Source: Proteobacteria bacterium UBA4656
GTDB taxonomy: Bacteria; Pseudomonadota; Gammaproteobacteria; Xanthomonadales; Ahniellaceae
Reading direction: 5' to 3'
NCBI GenBank assembly: GCA_002405525.1
Contig: DHLY01000011.1
Coordinates: forward strand, 1-33,476
Length of the DNA: 33,476 nt
The notes beneath the pieces are model-generated. The model saw nothing but the letters and a program-made list of their open reading frames with translations. It made no database searches and had not been told where the DNA came from. This document shows, one piece after another, positions 7,282 to 14,897 of the stretch. The stretch's first letter is position 1. Every line of letters begins with the position of its first letter. The translations under genes were made by a program, and so were the position numbers.

Positions 7282-8061
7282 ATGAACAAGACCCTGATGA
7301 GCCTCACCGGCGCCGCGCTGCTCGCGGCCCTGCACACCACCCCCACGCAGGCCATGGTGCAGCGCGAGTACGCGTTCGCCAGCGCGCTGCGCAACGGCAC
7401 GCCGCTCTACCGCGAGGAGCACCTCGTGCGCCAGTCCGAAGGCAGGCTCGACGAGCGCCTGGTGCTGTACCGCTGCCTCGACGGTTCGGCCTTCGCGCGC
7501 AAGCGCGTGCGCTACGGCGAGCATCCGTCCGCACCGTCCTTCCTGCTCGAGGACGCGCGCAGCGGCTACCGCGAGGGCGCCGAGCGCACGGGCGATGGCC
7601 TGCGGGTGGCGTGGACCGCGCCGGGCGAGGCGGAAGCCGCCGCGCAGTTGCCGCCTGGCCCGGTGGTGGCCGACGCCGGTTTCGACGAATGGGTGCGTGC
7701 GTCCTGGGAGCCGCTGACCGGCGGCCAGTCGCAGTCCATGCAGTTCCTGGTGCCCTCGCGCCTGCGCGCCTATCGCTTCGAGGTCTCGCCGGTGGACTCG
7801 GGCGACGACGGCCTGCGCGCGTTCCGGCTGCGGCTGGGCGGCTGGTTGGGCTGGCTGGTGCCGTCGATCGAGGTGGCCTACGACGCGCAGACGCGGCGCC
7901 TGGTTCGCTTCGAAGGCCTCTCGAACCTGCGCGACGACGCGGGCGATGCACCGCTCAAGGTGCGGATCGAGTTCCCGGACCCGCCGATGCCGGTGCAGCC
8001 TTCGATCTTCGATCGCGCGCTGGCCGAACCGCTGGTGGCCTGTCGCGTGCAGCCCGCGTGA
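7282..8061 (+). CDS. Unknown exported protein of the lipid operon
   Basis: A 259-residue protein with a signal peptide (MNKTLMSLTGAALLAALHTTPTQA, cut after TQA). The mature part is rich in beta strands with many charged residues. It includes LYREEHLVRQ, a YRCLDGSAFARKRVRY segment, and a later half with FLVPSRLRAYRFEV and VPSIEVAYDAQTRRLVRFEG. The alternation resembles periplasmic lipid- or lipoprotein-handling folds, but I do not recognise the family. It lies 16 bases after the DUF1295 gene and 64 before the lipocalin, so it belongs to the operon and probably acts in the periplasm on the same lipid. Confidence 0.8.
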   Translation: MNKTLMSLTGAALLAALHTTPTQAMVQREYAFASALRNGTPLYREEHLVRQSEGRLDERLVLYRCLDGSAFARKRVRYGEHPSAPSFLLEDARSGYREGAERTGDGLRVAWTAPGEAEAAAQLPPGPVVADAGFDEWVRASWEPLTGGQSQSMQFLVPSRLRAYRFEVSPVDSGDDGLRAFRLRLGGWLGWLVPSIEVAYDAQTRRLVRFEGLSNLRDDAGDAPLKVRIEFPDPPMPVQPSIFDRALAEPLVACRVQPA

Positions 8062-8125
8062 GCGTGGCCTTCATCGCGCCACGATACCGGTCCGTGCATG
8101 CTGTTCACTCGAGGAGTCCCGAGCC

Positions 8126-8662
8126 ATGTTTCGCCTTCTGATCCTGATCTCCATGACCCTGCTTATTGCCTGCGCCAGCCCTGCCGGCCGCGAACGGCCG
8201 CCGCTGGTCGCCGCGCCGTCGGTCGATCTGCCGCGCTTCATGGGCACCTGGTACGTCATCGCCCACGTGCCGTACTTCTTCGAGGAGGGCAAGGTCGCCA
8301 CCCGCGACGAGTACCGGTTGCGCGCAGACGGGCGGATCGACAACGACTTCGTGTTCAAGCGCCGCTTCGGCGAGGAGGACCGCCGCTGGCGCGGCGTGTC
8401 CACCGTGGTGCCGGGCAGCGGCGGCGCGCGCTGGAAGGTGCAGTTCGTGTGGCCGTTCTCGACCGAGCTGGTCGTGGTGCACGTCGACGACGACTATCAG
8501 GGCGCGACCCTGGTCACGCCGGACCGCAAGCTCGCATGGGTTTTCGGCCGCGAGCCGACCATGGACGCGGCCCGCTACGAGGCGCTGGTGTCGAAGATCG
8601 CCGCGCAGGGCGTGGATGCCGCGACGCTGCGCATGGTGCCCCAGGTGCCGGAGGGTTCCTGA
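8126..8662 (+). CDS. Lipocalin family lipoprotein (Blc-like)
   Basis: A 178-residue protein with a lipobox LIAC (lipidated Cys16) after a short hydrophobic signal, so it is a membrane-anchored lipoprotein. The lipocalin signature GTWYVIAHVPYFFE starts at residue 40 (the GxW motif). Strands follow with DEYRLRADGRID, KVQFVWPF and ATLVTPDRKLAWVFGREPTM, the last matching the conserved Blc C-terminal region. By family knowledge it binds fatty acids or lysophospholipids in the envelope. The start is set by the GAGGAG site (8111-8116). Its neighbours suggest that it carries or stores the lipid handled by the operon. Confidence 0.9.
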   Translation: MFRLLILISMTLLIACASPAGRERPPLVAAPSVDLPRFMGTWYVIAHVPYFFEEGKVATRDEYRLRADGRIDNDFVFKRRFGEEDRRWRGVSTVVPGSGGARWKVQFVWPFSTELVVVHVDDDYQGATLVTPDRKLAWVFGREPTMDAARYEALVSKIAAQGVDAATLRMVPQVPEGS

Positions 8663-8686
8663 CGCCAACGGCATCGGGCTGGCCCC

Positions 8687-9958
8687 GTGAGAGTCCTGCT
8701 CGCCACCCTCGGCACGCGGGGTGACGTGCAGCCCTTTGTTGCGCTGGCGCTGGGGCTGCGCGCGCGCGGGCACGCGGTGGCCATCGCCACCTGCCGGCGC
8801 TTCGCGACGATGCTGGATGCGCACGCCGTCCCGCTGCTGCCGCTGGACGGGAGCCTGCTCGACCTGCTCGACACCGCCGCCGGGCGCGCGCTGTTCGCGG
8901 GCCTCGGCGGCGCGATCGGCGTGCTGCGCACCATCCCGAAGGTGACCTGGCAGGCGGGCCCGATCCACCACCGGCTGGTCGCCGACGCCTGGGCCGCGAC
9001 GCAGGCTTTCGCGCCCGACGTGATCGTCCACCACCCCAAGCTGTTCTGCATGCCGCTGTTCGCCGCGCATCGCGGCATCCCGGCCCTGCTGGCGCTCTTC
9101 ATGCCGATGCTGGTGCCGACCCGGGAGTCGCCCGCGCCGGGACTGCCGCGCCTGCCGCTCGGACCCGCCTACCGGCGCGCAACCTGGCATGCGCTGCGGC
9201 TGGCCATGCGCATGGGCAGCGCGCCCTACCTGCGCGCCTGGCGACGCCGGCACGACCCCGAAGGCCGCAGCGGTGACGCGACACCGCTGCGCCTCGCGCG
9301 CGACCGCCCGCTGCCGATGCTGCATGCGTACAGTCCGGCGGTCTGCCCGGCGCCGCGCGACTGGCCCGACCACGCCACGGTGACGGGCTGCTGGTTCCTG
9401 CCCGATGCGGCGTGGACGCCGCCGCCGCCGCTGGCGGCCTTTCTCGACGCCGGACCCGCACCGGTCTATGTCGGCTTCGGCAGCATGGCCGGCGTCGATC
9501 CGGGCGCGACCACGCGGGTCGTGCTCGAAGCGATCGCACGCGCCGGCGTGCGCGCCGTGCTCGCCAGCGGCTGGGGCGGATTGACGGCACATGAGGTGCC
9601 GCCCGACGTGTTCGTACTCGACGCCGCGCCCCATGCGGCGCTGTTTCCGCGCATGACGGCCGTGGTCCACCATGGCGGTGCGGGCACCACGGCGGCGGGT
9701 CTGCGCGCGGGCTGTCCGACGGTGGTATGTCCCTTCGCCGTCGACCAGCCGTTCTGGGGCTCGCGCGTGCACGCGCTGGGCGCGGGTCCCGCGCCGATTC
9801 CGCAGCGGCGGCTCGATCCGGTGCGGCTGGGCGCGGCGATCCGCACCGCGGTGAACGACCCGGCGATGCGCGCTGCCGCGCGCCGGCTTTCGGCGGCAAT
9901 CGGCGCCGAGGACGGCACAGGGGTCGCGGTCGCGCGGATCGAGGCGACGGCGAGCTGA
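8687..9958 (+). CDS. GT1-family glycosyltransferase acting on a hydrophobic acceptor
   Basis: A 423-residue GT-B fold enzyme starting with GTG, 24 bases after the lipocalin. The N-terminal acceptor domain opens with LLATLGTRGDVQPFVALALG, the signature of sterol, glycopeptide and rhamnolipid glycosyltransferases. The C-terminal donor domain has VYVGFGSMAG (260-269) and the UDP-sugar loop HHGGAGTTAAGLRAGCP (328-344), followed by PFAVDQPFWG (349-358). It should transfer a sugar from a nucleotide donor to a lipid-like acceptor at the cytoplasmic face. The acceptor is unknown; placing it in the DUF2878/DUF1295/lipocalin operon points to a membrane lipid or isoprenoid. Confidence 0.88.
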   Translation: MRVLLATLGTRGDVQPFVALALGLRARGHAVAIATCRRFATMLDAHAVPLLPLDGSLLDLLDTAAGRALFAGLGGAIGVLRTIPKVTWQAGPIHHRLVADAWAATQAFAPDVIVHHPKLFCMPLFAAHRGIPALLALFMPMLVPTRESPAPGLPRLPLGPAYRRATWHALRLAMRMGSAPYLRAWRRRHDPEGRSGDATPLRLARDRPLPMLHAYSPAVCPAPRDWPDHATVTGCWFLPDAAWTPPPPLAAFLDAGPAPVYVGFGSMAGVDPGATTRVVLEAIARAGVRAVLASGWGGLTAHEVPPDVFVLDAAPHAALFPRMTAVVHHGGAGTTAAGLRAGCPTVVCPFAVDQPFWGSRVHALGAGPAPIPQRRLDPVRLGAAIRTAVNDPAMRAAARRLSAAIGAEDGTGVAVARIEATAS

Positions 9959-9989
9959 GGCCGGCCTTGCGCGGCGCGCAGCGCGGTCA

Positions 9990-10007
9990 GGTCGCGATGC
10001 CGCGACC
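9990..10007. terminator. Hairpin between convergent genes
   Basis: GGTCGCG (9990-9996) and CGCGACC (10001-10007) form a perfect seven-base stem around ATGC. It sits in the 54-base gap between the glycosyltransferase stop and the convergent YceI stop. No T-run follows on either strand, so any termination would be weak or factor-dependent. Confidence 0.45.
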
Positions 10008-10012
10008 CGCGA

Positions 10013-10666
10013 TCAACGCACCGGCGCCACGGCCGCAACGGCCTCGATGCGCAGCCGCAGGCTGACCCAGTCGCCGACCGTGGCACGTCGCGCAGCCATG
10101 CCGAAGTCGGTCCGGCGGACCGAGCCGTAGACCTCGATCGCGCACGCTTGCGTGCGCGCCGGGTCGCAGCCGCCACCTTCGACCTTCAGGCCCACCTCGC
10201 GCGTGACGCCGCGCAAGGTCAGTTCGCCATCGATCGAGCCGCCCTCGCGCAGCACGCGCCACGGGATCGGCCGCGATCGGAACTCGATCAAGGGATGGTT
10301 GGCGGCGTCGAAGAATTCCGGCGAACGCGCCCACTCCGCGTGCCCGGGGTTGGCCATGCGCAACTCTCGGCTCGACAGCGTGGCATCGACCCGGGCGTCG
10401 GCGCGCGCAGGATCGAACACGATCGCGCCGCGCAGGTCGGTGAACTCGCCGGACATCGGCACCACGCCGAGCAGTCGGATGCGGAACTGCGCGCTCGAGC
10501 GCGCGCCGTCGATCCGCCACCGCTGCGCCGCGGGCGCGCCGCCGGCAGCGTTCGCGGCGCCCGGCGCGACGGCGCCGGCGCGGTCCGCGGCCAGGGTGCC
10601 GGTGAGGCAAAGTCCGAGCAGCGCGGCCGCAGCGCACACCGCTGGCTGGCGGGCGCCGCGCGCCAT
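10013..10666 (-). CDS. YceI family periplasmic protein
   Basis: A 217-residue protein with a signal peptide (AAAALLGLCLTGTLAA), an Ala/Gly-rich linker and a YceI lipocalin-like barrel. The barrel shows WRIDGARSSAQFRIRLLGVV, GEFTDLRGAIVFDP, ARSPEFFDAANHPLIEFRS and the closing GELTLRGVTREVGLKV. The family binds isoprenoid quinones or other amphiphiles in the periplasm. Two cysteines (in GGCDPARTQAC) lie in a late loop and may form a disulfide. It is 39 bases downstream of sixA on the same strand, probably in one transcript. Confidence 0.92.
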   Translation of the reverse strand: MARGARQPAVCAAAALLGLCLTGTLAADRAGAVAPGAANAAGGAPAAQRWRIDGARSSAQFRIRLLGVVPMSGEFTDLRGAIVFDPARADARVDATLSSRELRMANPGHAEWARSPEFFDAANHPLIEFRSRPIPWRVLREGGSIDGELTLRGVTREVGLKVEGGGCDPARTQACAIEVYGSVRRTDFGMAARRATVGDWVSLRLRIEAVAAVAPVR

Positions 10667-10705
10667 CGGTTCAGCGTCCGGCGGCCACGACTGCGGTACC
10701 GGCGC

Positions 10706-11182
10706 TCAGGGCGACCAGAAGGCGCGCAGGCTGGCCACGCCAGGCTCCAGCGCCGCACCGGTCGGTACCGTCAGGCGCGCGACGCCGGCGGTGGGCAGGC
10801 CATGGGCGATCTCGCTGCGGCCCTCGGTCAGCAGCGCCACCAGTTGCTCCAGTCCCGGGTTGTGCCCTACGAGCAGCACGCGACCCGCGCCGCGCGCCGC
10901 ATCCAGCACGTCGATCAGGGTCCCGGGCGTGGCTTCATAGATGCGCGGCTCGATGCGCGCGTCAACGGGGCCGCCGTCGAGCGCAAGCGCCAGCGTCTGC
11001 CGCGCGCGCACGGCCGGCGAGCACAGCACAGCGTCGAAAGCCAGGCCATGGACGTCGAACCAGCGGCGCACGGCTTCAGCTTCGGCACGGCCGTGCGCGC
11101 TCAGTTCGCGCGCGACATCCGGCTGCCCGGAGGCTCCGGGCTGGGCCTGCGCGTGGCGCAGGATGACGATCTCTCGGCTCAT
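10706..11182 (-). CDS. sixA: Phosphohistidine phosphatase SixA
   Basis: A 158-residue single-domain histidine phosphatase. The RHG motif appears as ILRHAQA (Arg9-His10) and the second catalytic His lies in LLVGHNPGLEQLVALL (His107). The intermediate CSPAVRARQTLALAL matches SixA, which removes phosphate from phosphohistidine, for example on ArcB or the PTSNtr protein NPr. The ATG at 11182 starts exactly at the domain; earlier in-frame sequence belongs to the upstream protease gene read in another frame. It starts 11 bases after the protease stop codon. Confidence 0.92.
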   Translation of the reverse strand: MSREIVILRHAQAQPGASGQPDVARELSAHGRAEAEAVRRWFDVHGLAFDAVLCSPAVRARQTLALALDGGPVDARIEPRIYEATPGTLIDVLDAARGAGRVLLVGHNPGLEQLVALLTEGRSEIAHGLPTAGVARLTVPTGAALEPGVASLRAFWSP

Positions 11183-11193
11183 GGCGGTGGGTT

Positions 11194-14100
11194 TCAGGGC
11201 TGCGGGGCGGGTTGCGGCGGCGTCAGCATCTGCAGCGGCAGGTTGCTGCGCAACCAGGTGCCCGACAGCGGCGCCGGCAGATTGATCGACGTGCTGTAGG
11301 TACCGGTGGTGCGAGTCGAGAACACGGTGGTGCTGGTTCCGGCCGGTGCGGTCGGCAGATCGACGAGCGCCGGACAACTGGGGCAGTGCACGAAGAAGGC
11401 GCGGTGCTGGGCAGTGCCGCCGCCGAAGCCCGGCGTGCCGCCCAGGGTCCAGGTCGGCCGGCCGTCCGCATCGTAGATGTAGTTCAGGACCACCTGCTCC
11501 TCCACGCCCGCCACCGGGAACTCATCCTCCAGCAGCACGCCCCAGCCATTCTCGGCCGGATTGAACCACAGGCCGGTGCGCTCGTTCGGCGGCCGGGTCA
11601 GCCCATAGGCGAGCACCATCCGCTCGCCGGCCGGCACGCCGTCGATCGTCCAGGTGAGAACCAGATCGGTGGGCGTGATGTAGGTGACCTCGCCGGTGCC
11701 GGCGATTTCGTTCTCGACCGTGAACGGCGTGGTCGACGTCCGGCGGAACCGGAAGATCTGCAGCTCGGCCTGGCTGTTGAGCCGGCGATCCCCGAAGTCG
11801 CCCTGGATGATGTACCAGATGGGCCGGTGGTCGCGGGTGGCGGTGAACCAGGCGCCGCCGAAGCTCCACTGGTTGCCGTTGGCGAGGGTGAACGCCCCGA
11901 TGCCGTTGCCGAGGCGGCTGAAATTGGTGAACAGGCCGTCGCGCCGCACCGGCAACGGAGCCGCGTTGGCGTCAGGCACGCACTGCGGCTGCGCGCTGCA
12001 CACGCCATCGTTGCCGCCGACGCGGCCCTGGACCAGGGTCGCCGGACGCAGCGAATGCGAAACGCGGTCGACGGCGCCGACGTAGCGCACGCCCACCGCG
12101 ACGCCACAGGCCGCGGCCGGATCGACCGCGAAGTCGACGTCGCGCGCCGTGCTGGCGCCCGGCGCAAGGCTGCCGAGGTCGCGCGATGCGGAAAGCGTGA
12201 GGCGTGCCGGTGGCTGCAGCGGCCCGGGCACGGCGGTCGGCGGGAAAAAGCACACCGCGCGACCAGCCGGGGCGCTGCCGGGCGTGCGGCAGCGGTACTC
12301 GAGCGCGGTGTTGCCAGCCGCGTTCTGGATCCCGATCGCCGCCCCCGCTCCGGCCTGCGGCTCGGCGTCGCGGTACTGGTAGGCGATCTCGCCGTTGTCG
12401 TAGAGCAGCGCCTGGAAGCTGGCGTTGCCACTGGGCGGCGTGGAGGGACTGGTGTAGACGCCGATGTTGCTCCACTGGAACACCGTGCAGCCGATGCCGG
12501 CACCGGCCGCCGCCGCGCGCGGACACGCCGCGAAGTAGCGGCGGCGCAGGCCGCCGCCGGCCTGGACGACCAGATCGTTGTGCTGCACGTTGAAGCGCCC
12601 GCCGTCGGCCGCCACCGCGCCGCACGCCGGCTCGAAGTCCGCGCCACTGTTGCCCGGCGCGAGCGCGAGGTAGCCGTTGGTCGACATCACGACCTCGCGC
12701 ACGTTGGCGCCGTAGAACGGCATCCCGGACGGTCCGAGCGGCTGCAGGTCGGTGGCGCGGCCGTCGTCGAAGCCGCCGGTCAGCGGCAGCAGCGGTTCGG
12801 CGGCGAGGTCCACGAACGAGAACGCGCAGCCGGCGCCGGTGTTGTCGGTGACCCGGTTGCCGAAGCCGTCCTGACGCACGTTCGGCGCCTCGGACACCCG
12901 GGCGAAGATCGCCGCCCCCTCCTGCGTCGCGACTTCGCCCGCGTTGACGAGGCTGACCGGGATGCGCCAGCGCTCGCCGGGGTCGATGTCGCCATCGCCG
13001 TTGCCGCAGATCTGCTGCGGCGCCTGCGCGGCGATCGACACGTCGGGCGCCTGCACCACCACCGCGCGGCGGGCGAAGGCGCTGCAGTTGTTGCGGTCGG
13101 TGACCCGCAAGCCGACGCTGACGCCGCCGCGCCGCGGGAAGGTCGCCGCCCGCTGGACGGACGTCGCCACATCGGTGGCGACGGCGTCGAAGATGCCATC
13201 GTCGTCGTAGTCGAACTCGACGCGGAACGGGCCGGCGCCGGCAGCGTTCACCACGAAGCTCGCATTGGCGCCGGCGGCGACGCTGGTCGGCGCGGCGACG
13301 TCGAGCGTCGGCGCGGTGCAGGTGCCGACACCGTCGAGGGTTTCGGCGCCGCCGGCGCCGAGTGGATCGAGCGCATCGCGCAGCCGCGTGACCGGCGTGC
13401 CGAGCCCGTCCCAGGCCTTCGCCAGCTGGCCGTACTCGTCCGTCAACTGCGCCTCGGCCACGCCGCAGGCGGATGCGCCGCCGCTGAGTACGCCGACCAG
13501 GCGCTGCTGCGCGTTGTACATCGGCGAACCGGAGGACCCCGGCTCGGTCACGCTGGGCGGCAGCGAGGATGGCTGCGGCGCCGGGAGGTTGGGCAGCCGC
13601 GCGACGGACGGCGTCGGGTCCCAGGACACGGTCCAGTGCACGCCACTGGCCTGCGAAATACTCCCGAGGACCATCGGCGCCTCGGAGAAGGTGATGCGCT
13701 TCTCGTCGCCGTCGGGATGGTGGATCGACGCGCACGGTGCGACGGGCCCACACAGCGGCGGCGCGGCGCGCCGGTCCCAGCCGGCCCACCACAGGTTGAA
13801 CGCAGGGTTGGCGGGCTGAGTGAGTTCCAGCAGGGTGAAGTCGCTGCGCGTGTCGGGCGTGCCACCGCCGGCGAACGGGTTGTTGGTGGCGGCGAGCACG
13901 GTGGCGCCGTTCTGGGTCTGGTTGGTCGGCCCCACGATGGCGCCGGAACCGCTCTGCGCCGAGCCGGGCGTGCGGCAGGTCGGCGATTCGAAGTTCCAGA
14001 ACACCACCAGCGAGGCGGCATTGGCCGCGGTTACCTCGCAGTGGGTCGCGGTCACGAACAGCATGCGGCGGTCGTTGCGCGTGTTGTTGAGCAGCGAGCC

Positions 14101-14802
14101 GGTGCAGATGCGCCCTCCGCCCAGGCTGTAGGACGCCACCGAGCGGCGGGGCAGGTTCCACGGGTCGTTGGGACCGAGGCAGGCGACGTCGGTGTTGCAC
14201 GATCCGGACTTGCAATGCTTCGACTTCAGGCCGAACCCCCGGTAGCCGACGCCGACCTGCGAGAGGTTGAGTTCGAGGCCGGTCCGCAGTCCGGCCGGCA
14301 CCGCGACCTCGATGATCGCGTCGCCGGCGAACAGCGGCGCGGTCCACAGTTGCCGGTGACGGCTGTTGTCGGCGCTGGTGTAGGGCCCGAGCGCGCCCGC
14401 GCCGTCGGCGTCCAGGATGCGCAGCGTCGCACCCTCGGGCAAAAAGAAGCGGTCGAAGCCGAAGTTGAGGTGCAGCGCGTCGGGTGAGCGCACGCGCCAG
14501 TGCCAGACCGCGCGGCCATCGGCCGCCTTCTGCCAACGGCCGTCGGCCGCAGCATCGACCGCGAGCTTGGCCGGCAGCGCGTAGCGGAAGCCGCCTGGCG
14601 CGCCCTTGCGATCGGCTTCGGCATCCTCGCTGGCGACCTTGGCCATATCGAGCGCGGCGAGCTTGCTCGCGGGCAGCGCGTCGATCGCGAGCTCGACGCC
14701 ACCGGCCAGCGGCAGCAGGTCGGGGCCATCGGCCGCCGAGACTGCGCCGCTTCCCGCAGCGATCAGCAGGAGGGTGCGGAACGACAGGGCGGTGGTGCGC
14801 AT
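11194..14802 (-). CDS. Secreted trypsin-fold serine endopeptidase with long multidomain C-terminus
   Basis: A 1202-residue exported protein. A signal peptide (LLLIAAGSGAVSA) is followed by a propeptide-like region with FRYALPAKLAV. The protease domain then resembles lysyl endopeptidases of Lysobacter and Achromobacter: GGGRICTGSLLNN, FVTATHC with catalytic His254, RSDFTLLEL with Asp321, and EPGSSGSPMYN with Ser424. About residue 495 a PKD/Ig-like domain begins (VEFDYDDDGIFDA). A large beta-rich middle part follows, with many cysteines. The end carries two related modules (NFSRLGNGIGAF...RPIWYIIQGDF and GLWFNPAENGWGVLL...RPTWTLGGTP). The start at 14802 has GAGGA eight bases before it, and a TATTCT box lies between it and the upstream ATG at 14838. 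sixA follows 11 bases later. Confidence 0.88.
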   Translation of the reverse strand: MRTTALSFRTLLLIAAGSGAVSAADGPDLLPLAGGVELAIDALPASKLAALDMAKVASEDAEADRKGAPGGFRYALPAKLAVDAAADGRWQKAADGRAVWHWRVRSPDALHLNFGFDRFFLPEGATLRILDADGAGALGPYTSADNSRHRQLWTAPLFAGDAIIEVAVPAGLRTGLELNLSQVGVGYRGFGLKSKHCKSGSCNTDVACLGPNDPWNLPRRSVASYSLGGGRICTGSLLNNTRNDRRMLFVTATHCEVTAANAASLVVFWNFESPTCRTPGSAQSGSGAIVGPTNQTQNGATVLAATNNPFAGGGTPDTRSDFTLLELTQPANPAFNLWWAGWDRRAAPPLCGPVAPCASIHHPDGDEKRITFSEAPMVLGSISQASGVHWTVSWDPTPSVARLPNLPAPQPSSLPPSVTEPGSSGSPMYNAQQRLVGVLSGGASACGVAEAQLTDEYGQLAKAWDGLGTPVTRLRDALDPLGAGGAETLDGVGTCTAPTLDVAAPTSVAAGANASFVVNAAGAGPFRVEFDYDDDGIFDAVATDVATSVQRAATFPRRGGVSVGLRVTDRNNCSAFARRAVVVQAPDVSIAAQAPQQICGNGDGDIDPGERWRIPVSLVNAGEVATQEGAAIFARVSEAPNVRQDGFGNRVTDNTGAGCAFSFVDLAAEPLLPLTGGFDDGRATDLQPLGPSGMPFYGANVREVVMSTNGYLALAPGNSGADFEPACGAVAADGGRFNVQHNDLVVQAGGGLRRRYFAACPRAAAAGAGIGCTVFQWSNIGVYTSPSTPPSGNASFQALLYDNGEIAYQYRDAEPQAGAGAAIGIQNAAGNTALEYRCRTPGSAPAGRAVCFFPPTAVPGPLQPPARLTLSASRDLGSLAPGASTARDVDFAVDPAAACGVAVGVRYVGAVDRVSHSLRPATLVQGRVGGNDGVCSAQPQCVPDANAAPLPVRRDGLFTNFSRLGNGIGAFTLANGNQWSFGGAWFTATRDHRPIWYIIQGDFGDRRLNSQAELQIFRFRRTSTTPFTVENEIAGTGEVTYITPTDLVLTWTIDGVPAGERMVLAYGLTRPPNERTGLWFNPAENGWGVLLEDEFPVAGVEEQVVLNYIYDADGRPTWTLGGTPGFGGGTAQHRAFFVHCPSCPALVDLPTAPAGTSTTVFSTRTTGTYSTSINLPAPLSGTWLRSNLPLQMLTPPQPAPQP

Positions 14803-14897
14803 GGCGAACGTCCTCGACAGCATGGTCGGAGAATACACCCGGCGTGCGGGACTTCGCCGGGCCTGGCCATGGCCTGCCGCGGGCGACGCGCACCCGT

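Noticed and set aside
11212..14487. A 1091-codon open frame on the plus strand
   Set aside because: It lies exactly opposite the secreted protease gene and is Arg/Ala/Gly-rich without any motif. Long antisense frames are expected in DNA of this GC content.
14838..14838. Upstream ATG at 14838 as start of the protease
   Set aside because: It would add 12 residues before the signal peptide, overlaps a -10-like TATTCT and has a weaker ribosome binding site than the ATG at 14802.
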